This document shows, in pieces, positions 34,186 to 43,147 of a DNA stretch of 64,000 nt. The DNA lies in the NCBI GenBank assembly GCA_963834135.1, contig CAWIAN010000007.1:434001-498000 (forward strand), read 5' to 3'. The notes below the pieces were generated by a model, which was not told the origin of the DNA, did no database searches, and saw nothing but the letters and a program-made list of their open reading frames with translations. Origin of the DNA: Bog-257 sp963834135 (GTDB taxonomy: Bacteria > Acidobacteriota > Terriglobia > Terriglobales > Acidobacteriaceae). The stretch's first letter is position 1; each line of letters starts with the position of its first letter. A program made the translations under genes and the position numbers.

Positions 34186-35631
34186 ATGACCACTCCCGGC
34201 CCAGACATTGAGCAGCGCATTCGGCGCATCGAGCATGGGCTCGAGCAGGTGGGGAGCCTACTGGTTCCCATCGAGATCAGCGATGGCGTGAAGAAGGCCA
34301 TCACCCTCTCGAACATCGATCCCGACATGGCGCTGGGCCGCGCCCGCAAGGTCCTCGACTTCCTCATCTCCGACCTGTACAAGCGCGAGTTCGGGCGCTC
34401 GCCCGGCACGCAGCCGCTGGAGAATTCGGTTCAGCAACTGGCTAAGGCGGGCAAGCTGCCGCGCACCATGGTGGCTTACGCCAATAGCGTTCGCGAACTC
34501 GGCAATGTCGGGATTCATGGATCCGGAGAGGCGATCTCCCCCGACGATGTCGTCTCATCACTCGAAAATCTGATGCGGTTGGTGGCCTGGTATTGCGAGC
34601 AGGTACGTCCTGGCGCCAGCGAAGAAAAGAAGGAATCCGAGCCGCCGCCCATCGACGATGAACAGCGCGCCGAGGAGGAGCGGCTCGAGAAAGAGCGCGC
34701 CGAGAAAGAGCGAATCGAAAGGGAACAGCGCGAGAAGCAGCAAGCTGAGAAAGAACGGCTCGAAAAAGAACGACTGAAGAAGGAGCGCGACGAAGAAGAA
34801 CGTCGCCAAAAAGAACGTCTCGACAAAGAGCGCCTGGCGAACGAACGTCGCGAACAGGAACGACTCGAAAACGAGCGTGTCGAGAAGGAGCGGGCGGAGC
34901 AGAAGGAGAGAGAGCGCATCGAGCGAGAACGTCTCGAGAAGGAACGCATCGAGCGAGAACGAATTGAGAAGGAACGGCTGGAGAAGGAGCGAACCGAGAA
35001 GGAACGGCTCGAGAGAGAGCGACGCAAGAAAGAAAAAGAGCAGGAGAAACTTTCCAGGCCTTCACGCAAACCGCTGGTCGTGGTTCTGGTGGTGGCGTGC
35101 GTTCTTGGCGGCGCGCTGTGGTGGTGGCTCAACGACAGTCCGGCGGCGCAGCACAAGCAGTTTCTCAAGCACAAGTACGGCGGCATCGCGCTATTGAACA
35201 GCGGCAACTACGCTGACGCCCGGTCGGAACTGCTCACCGCTTACTCGTCCGATCCCCACGACGACTACGTGTACTTCTGCCTGGGAGAGGCCGAATATCA
35301 CTTGGGCAATCTGCGTTACGCCGTTGACTATTACCAACGCTCGCTCAAGCTGAAGCCCGACGCCAGTTATGCCCAGATCGGCCTGGCGAATGCGCTGCTG
35401 ACCTCCGGCGATGTGGACGGCGCCATTGCCGAATACAAGGCCATCCTTGCCGCCAAATTCCCACTGGATCCCAGCAGCCTGGCGCAAGTTCATAACAACT
35501 ATGGCGAGGCGCTGCTCAAGAAAGGGGATTTCAACGGGTCGTGGCAGCAATTGGCTCTCGCCGCTAAAGCAGACCCAAATTGGCGGTCCCAGCTCAGGGA
35601 CAGAGTAAAAGCACCGCCTCCATCCCACTAG
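34186..35631 (+). CDS. DUF4145 - charged helical rod - membrane helix - TPR protein
   Basis: A 481-residue chimera. Residues about 10-150 resemble DUF4145 (ALGRARKVLDFLISDLYKREFG ... VRELGNVGIHGSGEAISPDDV). Residues about 155-293 are almost only E, K, R and some L/Q, with KERLEKER-type repeats; the alternating charges fit a stable single alpha helix about 20 nm long. A membrane helix follows (about 296-316), then three to four TPR units (about 330-470). The DUF4145 end should be cytosolic and the TPR end extracytoplasmic. DUF4145 often occurs in nucleic-acid or defence contexts, but no effector is seen here. The 3-base ATG start lacks a clear RBS. Confidence 0.8.
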   Translation: MTTPGPDIEQRIRRIEHGLEQVGSLLVPIEISDGVKKAITLSNIDPDMALGRARKVLDFLISDLYKREFGRSPGTQPLENSVQQLAKAGKLPRTMVAYANSVRELGNVGIHGSGEAISPDDVVSSLENLMRLVAWYCEQVRPGASEEKKESEPPPIDDEQRAEEERLEKERAEKERIEREQREKQQAEKERLEKERLKKERDEEERRQKERLDKERLANERREQERLENERVEKERAEQKERERIERERLEKERIERERIEKERLEKERTEKERLERERRKKEKEQEKLSRPSRKPLVVVLVVACVLGGALWWWLNDSPAAQHKQFLKHKYGGIALLNSGNYADARSELLTAYSSDPHDDYVYFCLGEAEYHLGNLRYAVDYYQRSLKLKPDASYAQIGLANALLTSGDVDGAIAEYKAILAAKFPLDPSSLAQVHNNYGEALLKKGDFNGSWQQLALAAKADPNWRSQLRDRVKAPPPSH

Positions 35632-35665
35632 CTATATCCCAGCCGAGTCGATGTTGGTCAAAAAT

Positions 35666-35694
35666 AATGACAGTAAATAATATTGACTTTCATT
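35666..35694. promoter_or_regulatory. Operator-like dyad over the marR promoter
   Basis: AATGACAGT-N11-ACTTTCATT (eight of nine pairs) overlaps a TTGACT -35 (35683-35688), which is 17 bases from TAAAGT. This is a typical place for MarR autoregulation. Transcription would start only a few bases before the ATG. Confidence 0.5.
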
Positions 35695-35719
35695 AAATAG
35701 GACTGTAAAGTCTGTCCTC

Positions 35720-36199
35720 ATGACTGACGAAAAGCTCTGGTTCGAGACAATCGGCATTCCTGTACTGCTTCGGCATGGGCGCAACACTTACGGATCTGCC
35801 ATGCGCAAAGCTTTGGACGAGGCCGGATACGACGACATCCCCGGCAACGGCCTGTACGTCATTGGGGGGCTGGCGCTCGGAGCCGAAGATGTTCCCTTGG
35901 GTCAGCTAATCAAGGAGCTGCGCATTTCCAAGCAGGCGGCCGGGCAACTGGTCGATACGCTGGTTACGCGCGGCTATCTGGAACGCTCGGTCGACAAGGA
36001 CGACCGCCGCAAACTGACTATCACGCTTACCGAGCGAGGCAAGGCGGCGGCGGCGACGCAAACCGAGGCGCGCGAGAAGGTGGACGCCGAACTGCTGGCC
36101 AGCGTCGGCCAGGACGACATCAACCGTACTCGCCGAACGCTGGCTGTACTGTGCGACATCGGCCGCCAGGCGGGTGGCGATCAGGATGACGATCACTGA
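35720..36199 (+). CDS. MarR-family transcriptional regulator
   Basis: A 159-residue winged-helix protein. LGQLIKELRISKQAAGQLVDTLVTRGYLERSVDKDDRRKLTITLTERGKAA is the classic MarR helix-turn-helix and wing. The N-terminal part (MTDEKLWFETIGIPVLLRHGRNTYG) differs from well-known drug-sensing MarRs. It is monocistronic; the next gene is a GloVer protein with its own promoter. Probable autoregulation is suggested by a dyad over its promoter. The ligand is unknown. Confidence 0.9.
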   Translation: MTDEKLWFETIGIPVLLRHGRNTYGSAMRKALDEAGYDDIPGNGLYVIGGLALGAEDVPLGQLIKELRISKQAAGQLVDTLVTRGYLERSVDKDDRRKLTITLTERGKAAAATQTEAREKVDAELLASVGQDDINRTRRTLAVLCDIGRQAGGDQDDDH

Positions 36200-36250
36200 A
36201 ACCAGACCGACGGGTACCGGCGCACCGCGTAATTGTGCCTGCCGAGCTGT

Positions 36251-36279
36251 GGAACATTCGCGGGAACGAGTGTAAAGTA
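36251..36279 (+). promoter_or_regulatory. Shared promoter-like motif, GloVer gene 1
   Basis: GGAACA, 14 bases, TGTAAAGT. The same two boxes with identical spacing precede GloVer genes 2 and 3. The pattern resembles an ECF-type -35 (GGAA) with a TGTAAA element. Confidence 0.45.
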
Positions 36280-36326
36280 CCGTGGTCGAAAGACGACCGT
36301 CTACTTGCTTCCCCGAGGAGCTCAGG

Positions 36327-37571
36327 ATGGCAAACCCAGCGCCCGGTTTTACATCGGTCTTGCGTGCCGCTTCAAGAGCCGCCACTCCCATAGCAACACT
36401 CTTCTGCGCACTGACGTTATTCTGCGCACTTCCTGCGCGGGCGCAAACCTTCAGGGTCCTGCACGGCTTCAACTTCTCGGATGGAGCGGATCCCCAGAGC
36501 GGCGTGACCATTGTAGGGAACGGAAATCTGTACGGCACGACCTCGAACGGCGGAATGTATGAAGCCGGAGTGGCCTACCAGTTAAAGCTGGTCAACTCGA
36601 ACTGGATCTTCACTGACCTCTACCAGTTCGGAAAGCCAGGCGGCGACGGTGCTGCACCGTACGCCAGCCTGACGGTTGGTCCGGATGGCGCGCTCTATGG
36701 AACGGCCCTGCAGGGCGGTACGGGCGACGGAACAGTGTTCAATCTCAAACCCTCGGCCACTGTATGCCGCTCGACGCAATGTTCCTGGCACGAGTCGACG
36801 ATCTGGTCCTTCCAGTTTTCAGGCGGAGCCGACCCGACCTACGGCGCGTTGGTTTTCGATCAGCAGGGTAACGCCTACGGCGCCACGGAATACGGCGGAG
36901 CCAATGACAAGGGTGTGGTTTATCAGCTGACCCGCAGTGGCCAGCAGTGGACAGAGACCCGGGTATACAGCTTCGGCTCAAGCTCGAGTGACGGATATTA
37001 TCCGCTGCACAATGTTGTGCTCGATCGCGCCGGGAATGTGTACGGCACAACCTCGCAGGGCGGAATCAATGGCGGAGGCACAGTGTTCCAACTTGTCCCT
37101 GCCGGCGATGGCTGGACCGAGAACATCCTTGCCAGCCTTCCGGTTGGATCGCAGCCGCAGGCCGGCTTGATCATCGATGCAGCCGGTAATCTCTACGGCG
37201 CTACTACCGGACTGGGAGCCAACAGCGTTGCCCAGGTGTTCGAACTTTCGCCTTCCGGTAATTCCTGGCAATTTAAGACGCTCTACAGCTTCCCCAGCGT
37301 GCCGGGATTCAACCTGGGTCCTTACGGCAATCTGGCGATGGCGCGCGATGGGAGTCTTTACGGAGCCACCTTCAGCCTCGGTGAATACGGCGGCGGCAAC
37401 ATCTTCAAGCTGACGCCCTCGGGGCAGACTTGGATCTACAGCGATCTATATGATTTCACCGGCGAGAATGACAGCGCAAATCCCGTCGGCGATCTGAGTA
37501 TCGATGCGAATGGGAACGTCTATGGCACCGCTACCTACGAACAAGGCGTGGTGTGGGAACTCACGCCGTAA
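36327..37571 (+). CDS. Secreted GloVer-repeat protein (1 of 3)
   Basis: 414 residues from the ATG at 36327, which has GAGGAG upstream; an earlier in-frame start adds 15 residues. A signal peptide is followed by seven repeats of about 50-60 residues, each centred on G(N/A)xYG(T/A)(T/A)-x-GG: GNLYGTTSNGG, GALYGTALQGG, GNAYGATEYGG, GNVYGTTSQGG and so on. This is the 'choice-of-anchor tandem repeat GloVer' family, which is abundant in Acidobacteria and likely folds as a beta propeller. A surface or secreted role is probable. Sequence is about as close to copies 2 and 3 as they are to each other. Confidence 0.85.
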   Translation: MANPAPGFTSVLRAASRAATPIATLFCALTLFCALPARAQTFRVLHGFNFSDGADPQSGVTIVGNGNLYGTTSNGGMYEAGVAYQLKLVNSNWIFTDLYQFGKPGGDGAAPYASLTVGPDGALYGTALQGGTGDGTVFNLKPSATVCRSTQCSWHESTIWSFQFSGGADPTYGALVFDQQGNAYGATEYGGANDKGVVYQLTRSGQQWTETRVYSFGSSSSDGYYPLHNVVLDRAGNVYGTTSQGGINGGGTVFQLVPAGDGWTENILASLPVGSQPQAGLIIDAAGNLYGATTGLGANSVAQVFELSPSGNSWQFKTLYSFPSVPGFNLGPYGNLAMARDGSLYGATFSLGEYGGGNIFKLTPSGQTWIYSDLYDFTGENDSANPVGDLSIDANGNVYGTATYEQGVVWELTP

Positions 37572-37607
37572 GCTGCGAGATTAGCGAATCCAAATCGTCG
37601 TGTAGCT

Positions 37608-37647
37608 GGAATGTTCTCTGGTTCCGGTGTAAAGTGCCCTGCATAAA
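37608..37647 (+). promoter_or_regulatory. Shared promoter-like motif, GloVer gene 2
   Basis: GGAATG, 14 bases, TGTAAAGTGCCCTGCATAAA. It matches the motif before gene 3 almost base for base. Confidence 0.5.
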
Positions 37648-37682
37648 GCAGGGCCTCTTCCCGGCTATCTGAGGAGTTCACT

Positions 37683-38912
37683 ATGCTGCACGCTCCGCTT
37701 TTCGCATTCCACCCGCGCGTCTTCGGACGAAATACGATCATCCTTTTCGGCTTGGCCTTGACCGGTGTGCTTGCACAGGCGCAAACCTTCTCGGTGTTGC
37801 ATGCCTTCACTGGGCCGGACGGAATGTTTCCGAGCGGTGGCGTGGCGGTTGTAGGGACCGGGAATCTCTATGGCGTCACTCCCTACGGTGGAACGCGTTA
37901 CGATGGTGTGGCCTATCAGCTCAAGCGGACAGGCTCGGGGTGGATCTCCAATACGCTCTATGAATTCGGCGGCGATGGCGATGGCACCTCGCCCAACAGC
38001 ACTTTGGCGTTCGGCACCGATGGTGCGCTCTACGGAACGACGACCATGGGCGGCTACGGTGCAGGAACCGTCTTCAGCCTGAAACCGCAGCCCACGATTT
38101 GCAAGGCGACTCGTTGTTTCTGGCTCGAATCGAACATCTGGTCCTTTCACGGTTCGGGAGCGGAGGAACCTATCTACGGCGCCCTCGCATTCGACCAGCA
38201 GGGAAACGCCTATGGAGCTACAGCCTATGGCGGAGACTACGACGAGGGCGCAGTCTACAAACTCACCCGACTGGGCCAGGTTTGGACCGCTACCGTTCTT
38301 TATAGCTTCGGCTCCCGCCCGAACGACGGTCTTTCGCCGCTGCATACCGTGGTTCTCGATCGCGCCGGAAATCTCTATGGCACGACCTACTGGGGTGGTG
38401 CTAACGGTGGAGGCACGGCGTTCCAGCTTGTTCCTTCCGGTGGCAGCTGGACGGAAAGAATCCTGGCGAATTTTCCCGCAGGAGCTCAACCGCAAGCCGG
38501 GCTGATCATCGATGCCGCCGGCAATCTGTATGGCGCCACGCTGGGGGTTCCACCAAACACCCAAGCCCAGGTCTTCGAATTTTCGCCCTCCGGCAACAAC
38601 TGGCTGTTCAGTGTCCTGCATACTTTCACTACCACGTACTCCAACCTTGGTCCGATGGGCAACCTGGTGATGGGTCCCGGCGGAATTCTTTATGGCACAA
38701 CGTTCAGTCTGGGCGCGTATGGGGCGGGGAACATCTTCGAAGTCACCCCATCGGGCAATAGTTGGACCTACACCGACCTCTACGATTTCACGGGGGGCAG
38801 TGATGGCGCGGGCCCAATGGGCGATCTCAGCATCGACTCGAGCGGAAATGTTTATGGCACCACTCAAATCGGAGGCAACGGCCAGGGCGTGGTGTGGGAA
38901 CTCACTCCCTAA
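37683..38912 (+). CDS. Secreted GloVer-repeat protein (2 of 3)
   Basis: A 409-residue paralogue. A signal peptide (about 1-32, LALTGVLAQAQ) is followed by seven YG-GG repeats (GNLYGVTPYGG, GALYGTTTMGG, GNAYGATAYGG, GNLYGTTYWGG, GNLYGATLG, GILYGTTFSLG, GNVYGTTQIGG). GAGGAG lies eight bases before the ATG. The protein ends QGVVWELTP, as does copy 1. It has its own promoter-like motif, so the three genes are probably separate transcription units that arose by tandem duplication. Confidence 0.87.
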   Translation: MLHAPLFAFHPRVFGRNTIILFGLALTGVLAQAQTFSVLHAFTGPDGMFPSGGVAVVGTGNLYGVTPYGGTRYDGVAYQLKRTGSGWISNTLYEFGGDGDGTSPNSTLAFGTDGALYGTTTMGGYGAGTVFSLKPQPTICKATRCFWLESNIWSFHGSGAEEPIYGALAFDQQGNAYGATAYGGDYDEGAVYKLTRLGQVWTATVLYSFGSRPNDGLSPLHTVVLDRAGNLYGTTYWGGANGGGTAFQLVPSGGSWTERILANFPAGAQPQAGLIIDAAGNLYGATLGVPPNTQAQVFEFSPSGNNWLFSVLHTFTTTYSNLGPMGNLVMGPGGILYGTTFSLGAYGAGNIFEVTPSGNSWTYTDLYDFTGGSDGAGPMGDLSIDSSGNVYGTTQIGGNGQGVVWELTP

Positions 38913-38948
38913 GCTTCACCTTCAGAGTTGCCGTACCTTTCGCGGGCT

Positions 38949-38988
38949 GGAATGTGCTTACGTTCCGGTGTAAAGTGCCCTGCATAAA
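38949..38988 (+). promoter_or_regulatory. Shared promoter-like motif, GloVer gene 3
   Basis: GGAATG, 14 bases, TGTAAAGTGCCCTGCATAAA, identical in its core to the motif before gene 2. Confidence 0.5.
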
Positions 38989-39026
38989 AACGCGTCTTCC
39001 CCCGGCGACTTCCAAGGAGCTCATGG

Positions 39027-40259
39027 ATGTTTCACACTGCACCATTTGCATCGAACCTCCGCCATTGTTTACGGACCACTGCCGTCTTTTTCGGCATGGC
39101 CTTACTTTGCCTGCTTCCGGCACGAGCCCAGACTTACACGGTGTTGCACAGCTTCACCGGCCCCGACGGAGAGTATCCCTACAGCGGGGTGACGATCGCT
39201 AACGGCGGAGCCTTGTATGGTACGGCTTCGCGCGGAGGAACCTATCAGACGGGAGTGGCCTACCAGTTGAAGCACGCCGGTTCGGGATGGGTGTTGCAGG
39301 TTCTGCACAACTTCGGCAACGGCAGCGACGGCGCGGTTCCTTACGCCGGACTGACCTTCGGCAACGATGGCGCACTCTATGGCACAGCTTCGCTTGGCGG
39401 CTCGGGCAACGGGACCATATTCAACCTCAAACCGCTGCCGATTGTTTGCCGGGCTGTACCGTGTCCGTGGAATGAGACGCAACTATTGTCGTTCCAGACG
39501 GCGCAAGGCAGCCTGCCCGCTTACGGCAACGTCGTTTTCGATCAGGCCGGCAACATGTACGGCACGACGCAATACGGCGGCGCGAACAATAACGGGACTG
39601 TTTATGAAATGACCCGCCAAGGTCAGCAGTGGACGGAGACGGTTCTTTACAGTTTCGGAACCGGGCAGGGTGACGGAACCTGGCCGATGCATAACCTGGT
39701 GATGGACCACGCGGGAAATTTGTACGGCACGACCTATCAGGGCGGAGCCAACGGCGGAGGCGCGGTCTTTCAACTGGTGCACTCCGGGCAGAACTGGACC
39801 GAAAGCATCATCGCCAGTTTTCCAGCGGGCGCACAGCCGCAGGCGGGACTCATCATCGATGCCGCCGGAAATCTTTACGGCGCTACCACCGGCATCAGCA
39901 GCGGGTCAGCTGAAGTTTTTGAGCTGTCGCCCTCAGGCAATAGCTGGCAAATAACCACTCTTCACACATTTCTCAATACATCGAGATTTGCTATTGGACC
40001 GGTTGCAAATCTGGTGATGGATCACAGCGGAAACGTTTACGGCGCAAGCTACAGCCTGGGTGTCCACAGCAAGGGCAATGTTTTCGAACTTAGTCCTTCG
40101 GGTGGCAGCTGGACGTATACGGACCTTTACGACTTCAGGGGCAGCACCGACGGCTCAGGGCCGATCGGCGATCTCAACATCGATGCCAGCGGCAATCTGT
40201 ATGGCACCACCCAAAACGATGGCAGCGGATTCGGCGTGGTGTGGGAACTCGCACCGTAG
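39027..40259 (+). CDS. Secreted GloVer-repeat protein (3 of 3)
   Basis: A 410-residue paralogue. A signal peptide (VFFGMALLCLLPARAQ) is followed by seven repeats (GALYGTASRGG, GALYGTASLGG, GNMYGTTQYGG, GNLYGTTYQGG, GNLYGATTG, GNVYGASYSLG, GNLYGTTQNDG). AAGGAG lies eight bases before the ATG. The protein ends FGVVWELAP. A hairpin follows its stop and separates it from the convergent TonB-domain gene. Confidence 0.87.
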   Translation: MFHTAPFASNLRHCLRTTAVFFGMALLCLLPARAQTYTVLHSFTGPDGEYPYSGVTIANGGALYGTASRGGTYQTGVAYQLKHAGSGWVLQVLHNFGNGSDGAVPYAGLTFGNDGALYGTASLGGSGNGTIFNLKPLPIVCRAVPCPWNETQLLSFQTAQGSLPAYGNVVFDQAGNMYGTTQYGGANNNGTVYEMTRQGQQWTETVLYSFGTGQGDGTWPMHNLVMDHAGNLYGTTYQGGANGGGAVFQLVHSGQNWTESIIASFPAGAQPQAGLIIDAAGNLYGATTGISSGSAEVFELSPSGNSWQITTLHTFLNTSRFAIGPVANLVMDHSGNVYGASYSLGVHSKGNVFELSPSGGSWTYTDLYDFRGSTDGSGPIGDLNIDASGNLYGTTQNDGSGFGVVWELAP

Positions 40260-40279
40260 AGGTGCGGCGACTAGCGAGG

Positions 40280-40310
40280 GTCCCCCTCATTCGTGATGTT
40301 CGAGGGGGAC
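40280..40310. terminator. Hairpin between convergent genes
   Basis: GTCCCCCTC pairs perfectly with GAGGGGGAC across a 13-base loop, between the third GloVer gene and the TonB-domain gene. There is no long T run on either strand. Confidence 0.5.
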
Positions 40311-40316
40311 TGAAGC

Positions 40317-41426
40317 TTAGTACAACCGGAAGTTCACTTCGACGTTGACCTGTACTGCGACTGCCTGACCGTCTTTCATGGAGGGTTGGAACCGCCACTG
40401 GCGGACCGCCTCTATGGCTTTCTCGTCCAAGCCCATTCCCAGCGAGCGTTGCACACGAACCTGATGCGCGCGGCCGTCGGCGCCGATGACCACCCAGAGT
40501 ACGACGGTCCCTTGATACTTTGCCTGGCGCGCTTCTTCGGAGTATTCGGGGTCGGGATCGTAGATCACTCGGGGAGCGCTGACGCCTCCGCCGACCCGAT
40601 AAATTCCCCCACCATACCCCCCACCATGACCCGGGCCCACGCCCGGGCCGCTGCCCGATCCGATTCCTGTGCCGTCCCCCGATCCGATGCCACCACTCCC
40701 CCCGGTTCCGTTCGACGGCGGGGATAGGATTCGCGAGAGCGGATCGCCGAGATTTGCGGTTTGCGGCAGCTTGAGATCCGGCGGACCGACGACAGTGGGC
40801 TCAGCGGCGAGCTTCGGATTGTCATTGCGAATGACGATGGCTGGCGGCGTGATCTGCTCGCTCGCGAAACGTGGCGCGCTGCCTTTCGATGCGGCCATCT
40901 TGTCGCGATCGCCGCCACCACCGCCTCCGCCGGCTTTGGTTTTGGCGGCCGGAAGCGAGTAGTCGCCCGGGCTGATCAGCGAGATGACTTCTTGCTTTAC
41001 TTGCTGGGGATGACGCGCGAGCCACACGCTGGAAGCGAACACGACGGCGATTGCAGCGGCGTGCAACACAGCCGATACCACGAAATTCGAGCGGTGGACA
41101 GGATAGCTGCCATAGCCCGCGCCGAACAGCGTTGGCAGAATCTGCTCATCCGCTTCAAGTCTCGGCGTGCGTGCGGGGACAGCGACCAGTGGGGTGCGTT
41201 TATGTAGCTGCGGGAGGGCAGCGCCGTCGAATCGACGCGCCGCCGCGTCCTGGAGTTCGAGCTGAAGACGTGAACGGAATTTCGGGCTGGGCATTTCGCG
41301 CAGTGTGCTGGCGACCAGCAGGAGTTCGCCTACCGTGGAGTCGTATTGCTCAGCAACGGTCGGGTCGCCTCGCAGCAGGGAATCCAGCGCGTTGTCGAGT
41401 TCTTCGTAAATCGGCTGCCTGCTCAT
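40317..41426 (-). CDS. TonB-domain protein coupled to an ECF sigma factor
   Basis: A 369-residue protein. The cytosolic N-terminus (about 1-115) is helical and could contact the sigma factor; it has no zinc-finger Cys/His set. One membrane helix (about 118-136, VVSAVLHAAAIAVVFASSVW) is followed by a Gly/Pro-rich periplasmic linker (about 160-285) and a C-terminal TonB domain (PEYSEEARQAKYQGTVVLWVVIGADGRAHQV ... AVRQWRFQP). Its start overlaps the sigma gene stop by four bases. A protein that is both TonB-like and anti-sigma-like is plausible but unproven. Confidence 0.85.
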   Translation of the reverse strand: MSRQPIYEELDNALDSLLRGDPTVAEQYDSTVGELLLVASTLREMPSPKFRSRLQLELQDAAARRFDGAALPQLHKRTPLVAVPARTPRLEADEQILPTLFGAGYGSYPVHRSNFVVSAVLHAAAIAVVFASSVWLARHPQQVKQEVISLISPGDYSLPAAKTKAGGGGGGGDRDKMAASKGSAPRFASEQITPPAIVIRNDNPKLAAEPTVVGPPDLKLPQTANLGDPLSRILSPPSNGTGGSGGIGSGDGTGIGSGSGPGVGPGHGGGYGGGIYRVGGGVSAPRVIYDPDPEYSEEARQAKYQGTVVLWVVIGADGRAHQVRVQRSLGMGLDEKAIEAVRQWRFQPSMKDGQAVAVQVNVEVNFRLY

Positions 41427-41956
41427 CGGTTCTCTCCCATACGGTTCCGCAGATTTTCGAGCGCTCGAAACTGCAGTTGCTTGACTGCGCCTTCGCTGCG
41501 CTTCAACTCGAGGGCAATGTCGCGGATGCTGCGCTGATCGAGGAAGCGCCGCACCATGACCAACTTCTGATCGGGAGGCAACTCCTCGAGCAACTGCGCC
41601 AGCATCACCCGGCGTTCAGTACCGTCTTCGGCGCCAGGCTCCTCCAGATCGCTGTCGGAGATCTCCGGATGCCGCGAGCGCCGCTGCCAGCGATCGGCGA
41701 TGGCGTTCGACGCAATCCGCAAGAGCCAGGCGATGAACGGCGCGCCTCGCCATTCAAATTGCGCGAGGTTGGCCAGCGCCTGGTGAAAGACCTCAGCGGT
41801 CAGATCCTCGGCTTCGGCGCGATCGAAGACGCGCGATGCAACGAAAGCGTAGACCCGGCCGAAATTGTTCTCGTAGAGCTCGCCAAAGCGCCGGGGATCG
41901 CGCTGGGCGGCTGCGATGAGTAATCGTTCGTCGGTCTCAGCTTCGACAGCTTTCAA
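41423..41956 (-). CDS. ECF RNA polymerase sigma factor
   Basis: A 177-residue sigma-70 family protein. Region 2 is RRFGELYENNFGRVYAFVASRVFDRAEAEDLTAEVFHQALANL, followed by FIAWLLRIASNAIAD; region 4 is ELPPDQKLVMVRRFLDQRSIRDIALELKRSEGAVKQLQFRALENLR. It is the first gene of a two-gene operon with the TonB-domain protein (ATGA overlap). Such pairs usually answer envelope or nutrient signals. Confidence 0.92.
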   Translation of the reverse strand: MKAVEAETDERLLIAAAQRDPRRFGELYENNFGRVYAFVASRVFDRAEAEDLTAEVFHQALANLAQFEWRGAPFIAWLLRIASNAIADRWQRRSRHPEISDSDLEEPGAEDGTERRVMLAQLLEELPPDQKLVMVRRFLDQRSIRDIALELKRSEGAVKQLQFRALENLRNRMGENR

Positions 41957-42072
41957 ACCCGGCTCCGGAACGTGCGCCTTTCATACAGGTAAACCGTCGG
42001 GAACGAAGAAAGGTTACGATGGCGGTCAAATTAATTCACGGAGAAAAACGGATAGAAGCGCCCTAAGGAAAA

Positions 42073-42102
42073 CACCCACCTAAGCAAGAAGCTCAGGTGG
42101 GC
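42073..42102 (-). terminator. Terminator of the 143-residue exported protein gene
   Basis: On the minus strand, CGCCCACCTGAGC and GCTTAGGTGGGTG pair around TTCTT and run into TTTTCC. It also closes off the region upstream of the sigma factor gene. Confidence 0.7.
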
Positions 42103-42141
42103 GTTCAATCCGGAGGTGGCCTGCTGGAGATTCGGAGGTCA

Positions 42142-42573
42142 CTATTCGCGATTCATTGCCAGGACGACAATCTCCGGGTTGTTGGTGAGGCCGTTGCTCG
42201 CCACCAGGCTCGCTCTCTCGCGCTTGGAGCGGGGAAGCTGGATGCCGGTGTCACTGGCTCCGTCCCAGACCTGGATCAGGAAATATTGGCCGCCGCACCT
42301 CTCGAAGACCAACTTTGGCGATTGCGCCTGCTTGTCCTGAATGCGGACCGCCTTCATCAGGAATGCAGCCGAGTGATTGTCGAGGTTCTGCAGTACGTCG
42401 ATGCTGCTGCTATTCGACCTCACTTCGTAGCTGCCGGCTGCCATCGGCTTGTCGTCCACGTAGAAGCCAAAAGGCACATTGGCAACGATTCGAGATTGCG
42501 CGTTCAGCATGGGTAACGCGAGGACCATCGTCGCTGCGAGCATACTCAATACGCCATAAACCTTGCTCTTCAT
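42142..42573 (-). CDS. Small exported protein of unknown function
   Basis: 143 residues from the ATG at 42573, which has an AGGAGG box seven bases upstream; the longer frame to 42657 is not supported. A signal peptide (MKSKVYGVLSMLAATMVLALPMLNAQ) precedes a compact beta-rich domain starting RIVANVPFGFYVDDKPMAAGSYEVR. I recall this domain as common in acidobacterial exported proteins; its role is unknown. It has its own terminator. Confidence 0.75.
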   Translation of the reverse strand: MKSKVYGVLSMLAATMVLALPMLNAQSRIVANVPFGFYVDDKPMAAGSYEVRSNSSSIDVLQNLDNHSAAFLMKAVRIQDKQAQSPKLVFERCGGQYFLIQVWDGASDTGIQLPRSKRERASLVASNGLTNNPEIVVLAMNRE

Positions 42574-43147
42574 AGATCCTCCTTTGGGTCGATGTTGAGT
42601 GCGGTCTGAATTGAATTCAGCTTCCGAACTCAGCGCCCTTTCTTTCCTTCGCCTCACTTGGCGAACGCCGATATAGAGTGCAAACCGTGGGCCAAAGCGC
42701 TAGCCAGTTGAGGAGTGCTGAATTGCCAAGGAGTTACAATCACGCTGCGCCGCCGCATGTCGAAAAGTTGGCTTTAGCTCTATCCGAATGGGTCGCTTGC
42801 GCCTATCCAAACCGCACCCGAGAGGTTGGCAACGCGTCTTTTAGGATTTTCACGGGAGAGGATTGCCAGCTCGGCTGTGACGACGCTCACAGCCCCTGAC
42901 GTGCCCGGTTGTGATAAACAAGAGAGTACGAGCCGGTCGAAGAGCCGGCACGAGTCTGACCTATGAGCCATTCCGTTTTGCGGAGCGTCGGCTTCGCGCG
43001 ACTGTTCGGCCGGCTAAAGCCGGCTCTAAGAAGAAATAACCTTCCCGGACGCTGGCCTGAAGGCCATCTCTACCCGACCTGCCACCCTCTCAATGCCATA
43101 GTGCAAGCGGAACAGCTGATCAGCGGGCGCCATTTGTTGGAGGCCAC
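42574..43147. other. Divergent intergenic region with GC palindromes
   Basis: 574 bases between the exported protein gene and proline dehydrogenase. Palindromes include GGCCGGCTAAAGCCGGCTC (43008-43026), related to the inner stem of the RAYT unit, and GAGCCGGC-type dyads near 42930-42955. Short frames here look non-coding. Confidence 0.5.
43008..43026. repeat. RAYT-inner-stem-like palindrome
   Basis: GGCCGGCTAAAGCCGGCTC keeps the GGCTAAAGCC core of the inner stem found at both ends of the RAYT unit. Confidence 0.45.

Noticed and set aside
42678..42899. 73-codon frame between the exported protein gene and proline dehydrogenase
   Set aside because: No RBS, no conserved features, and it lies in a palindrome-rich gap.
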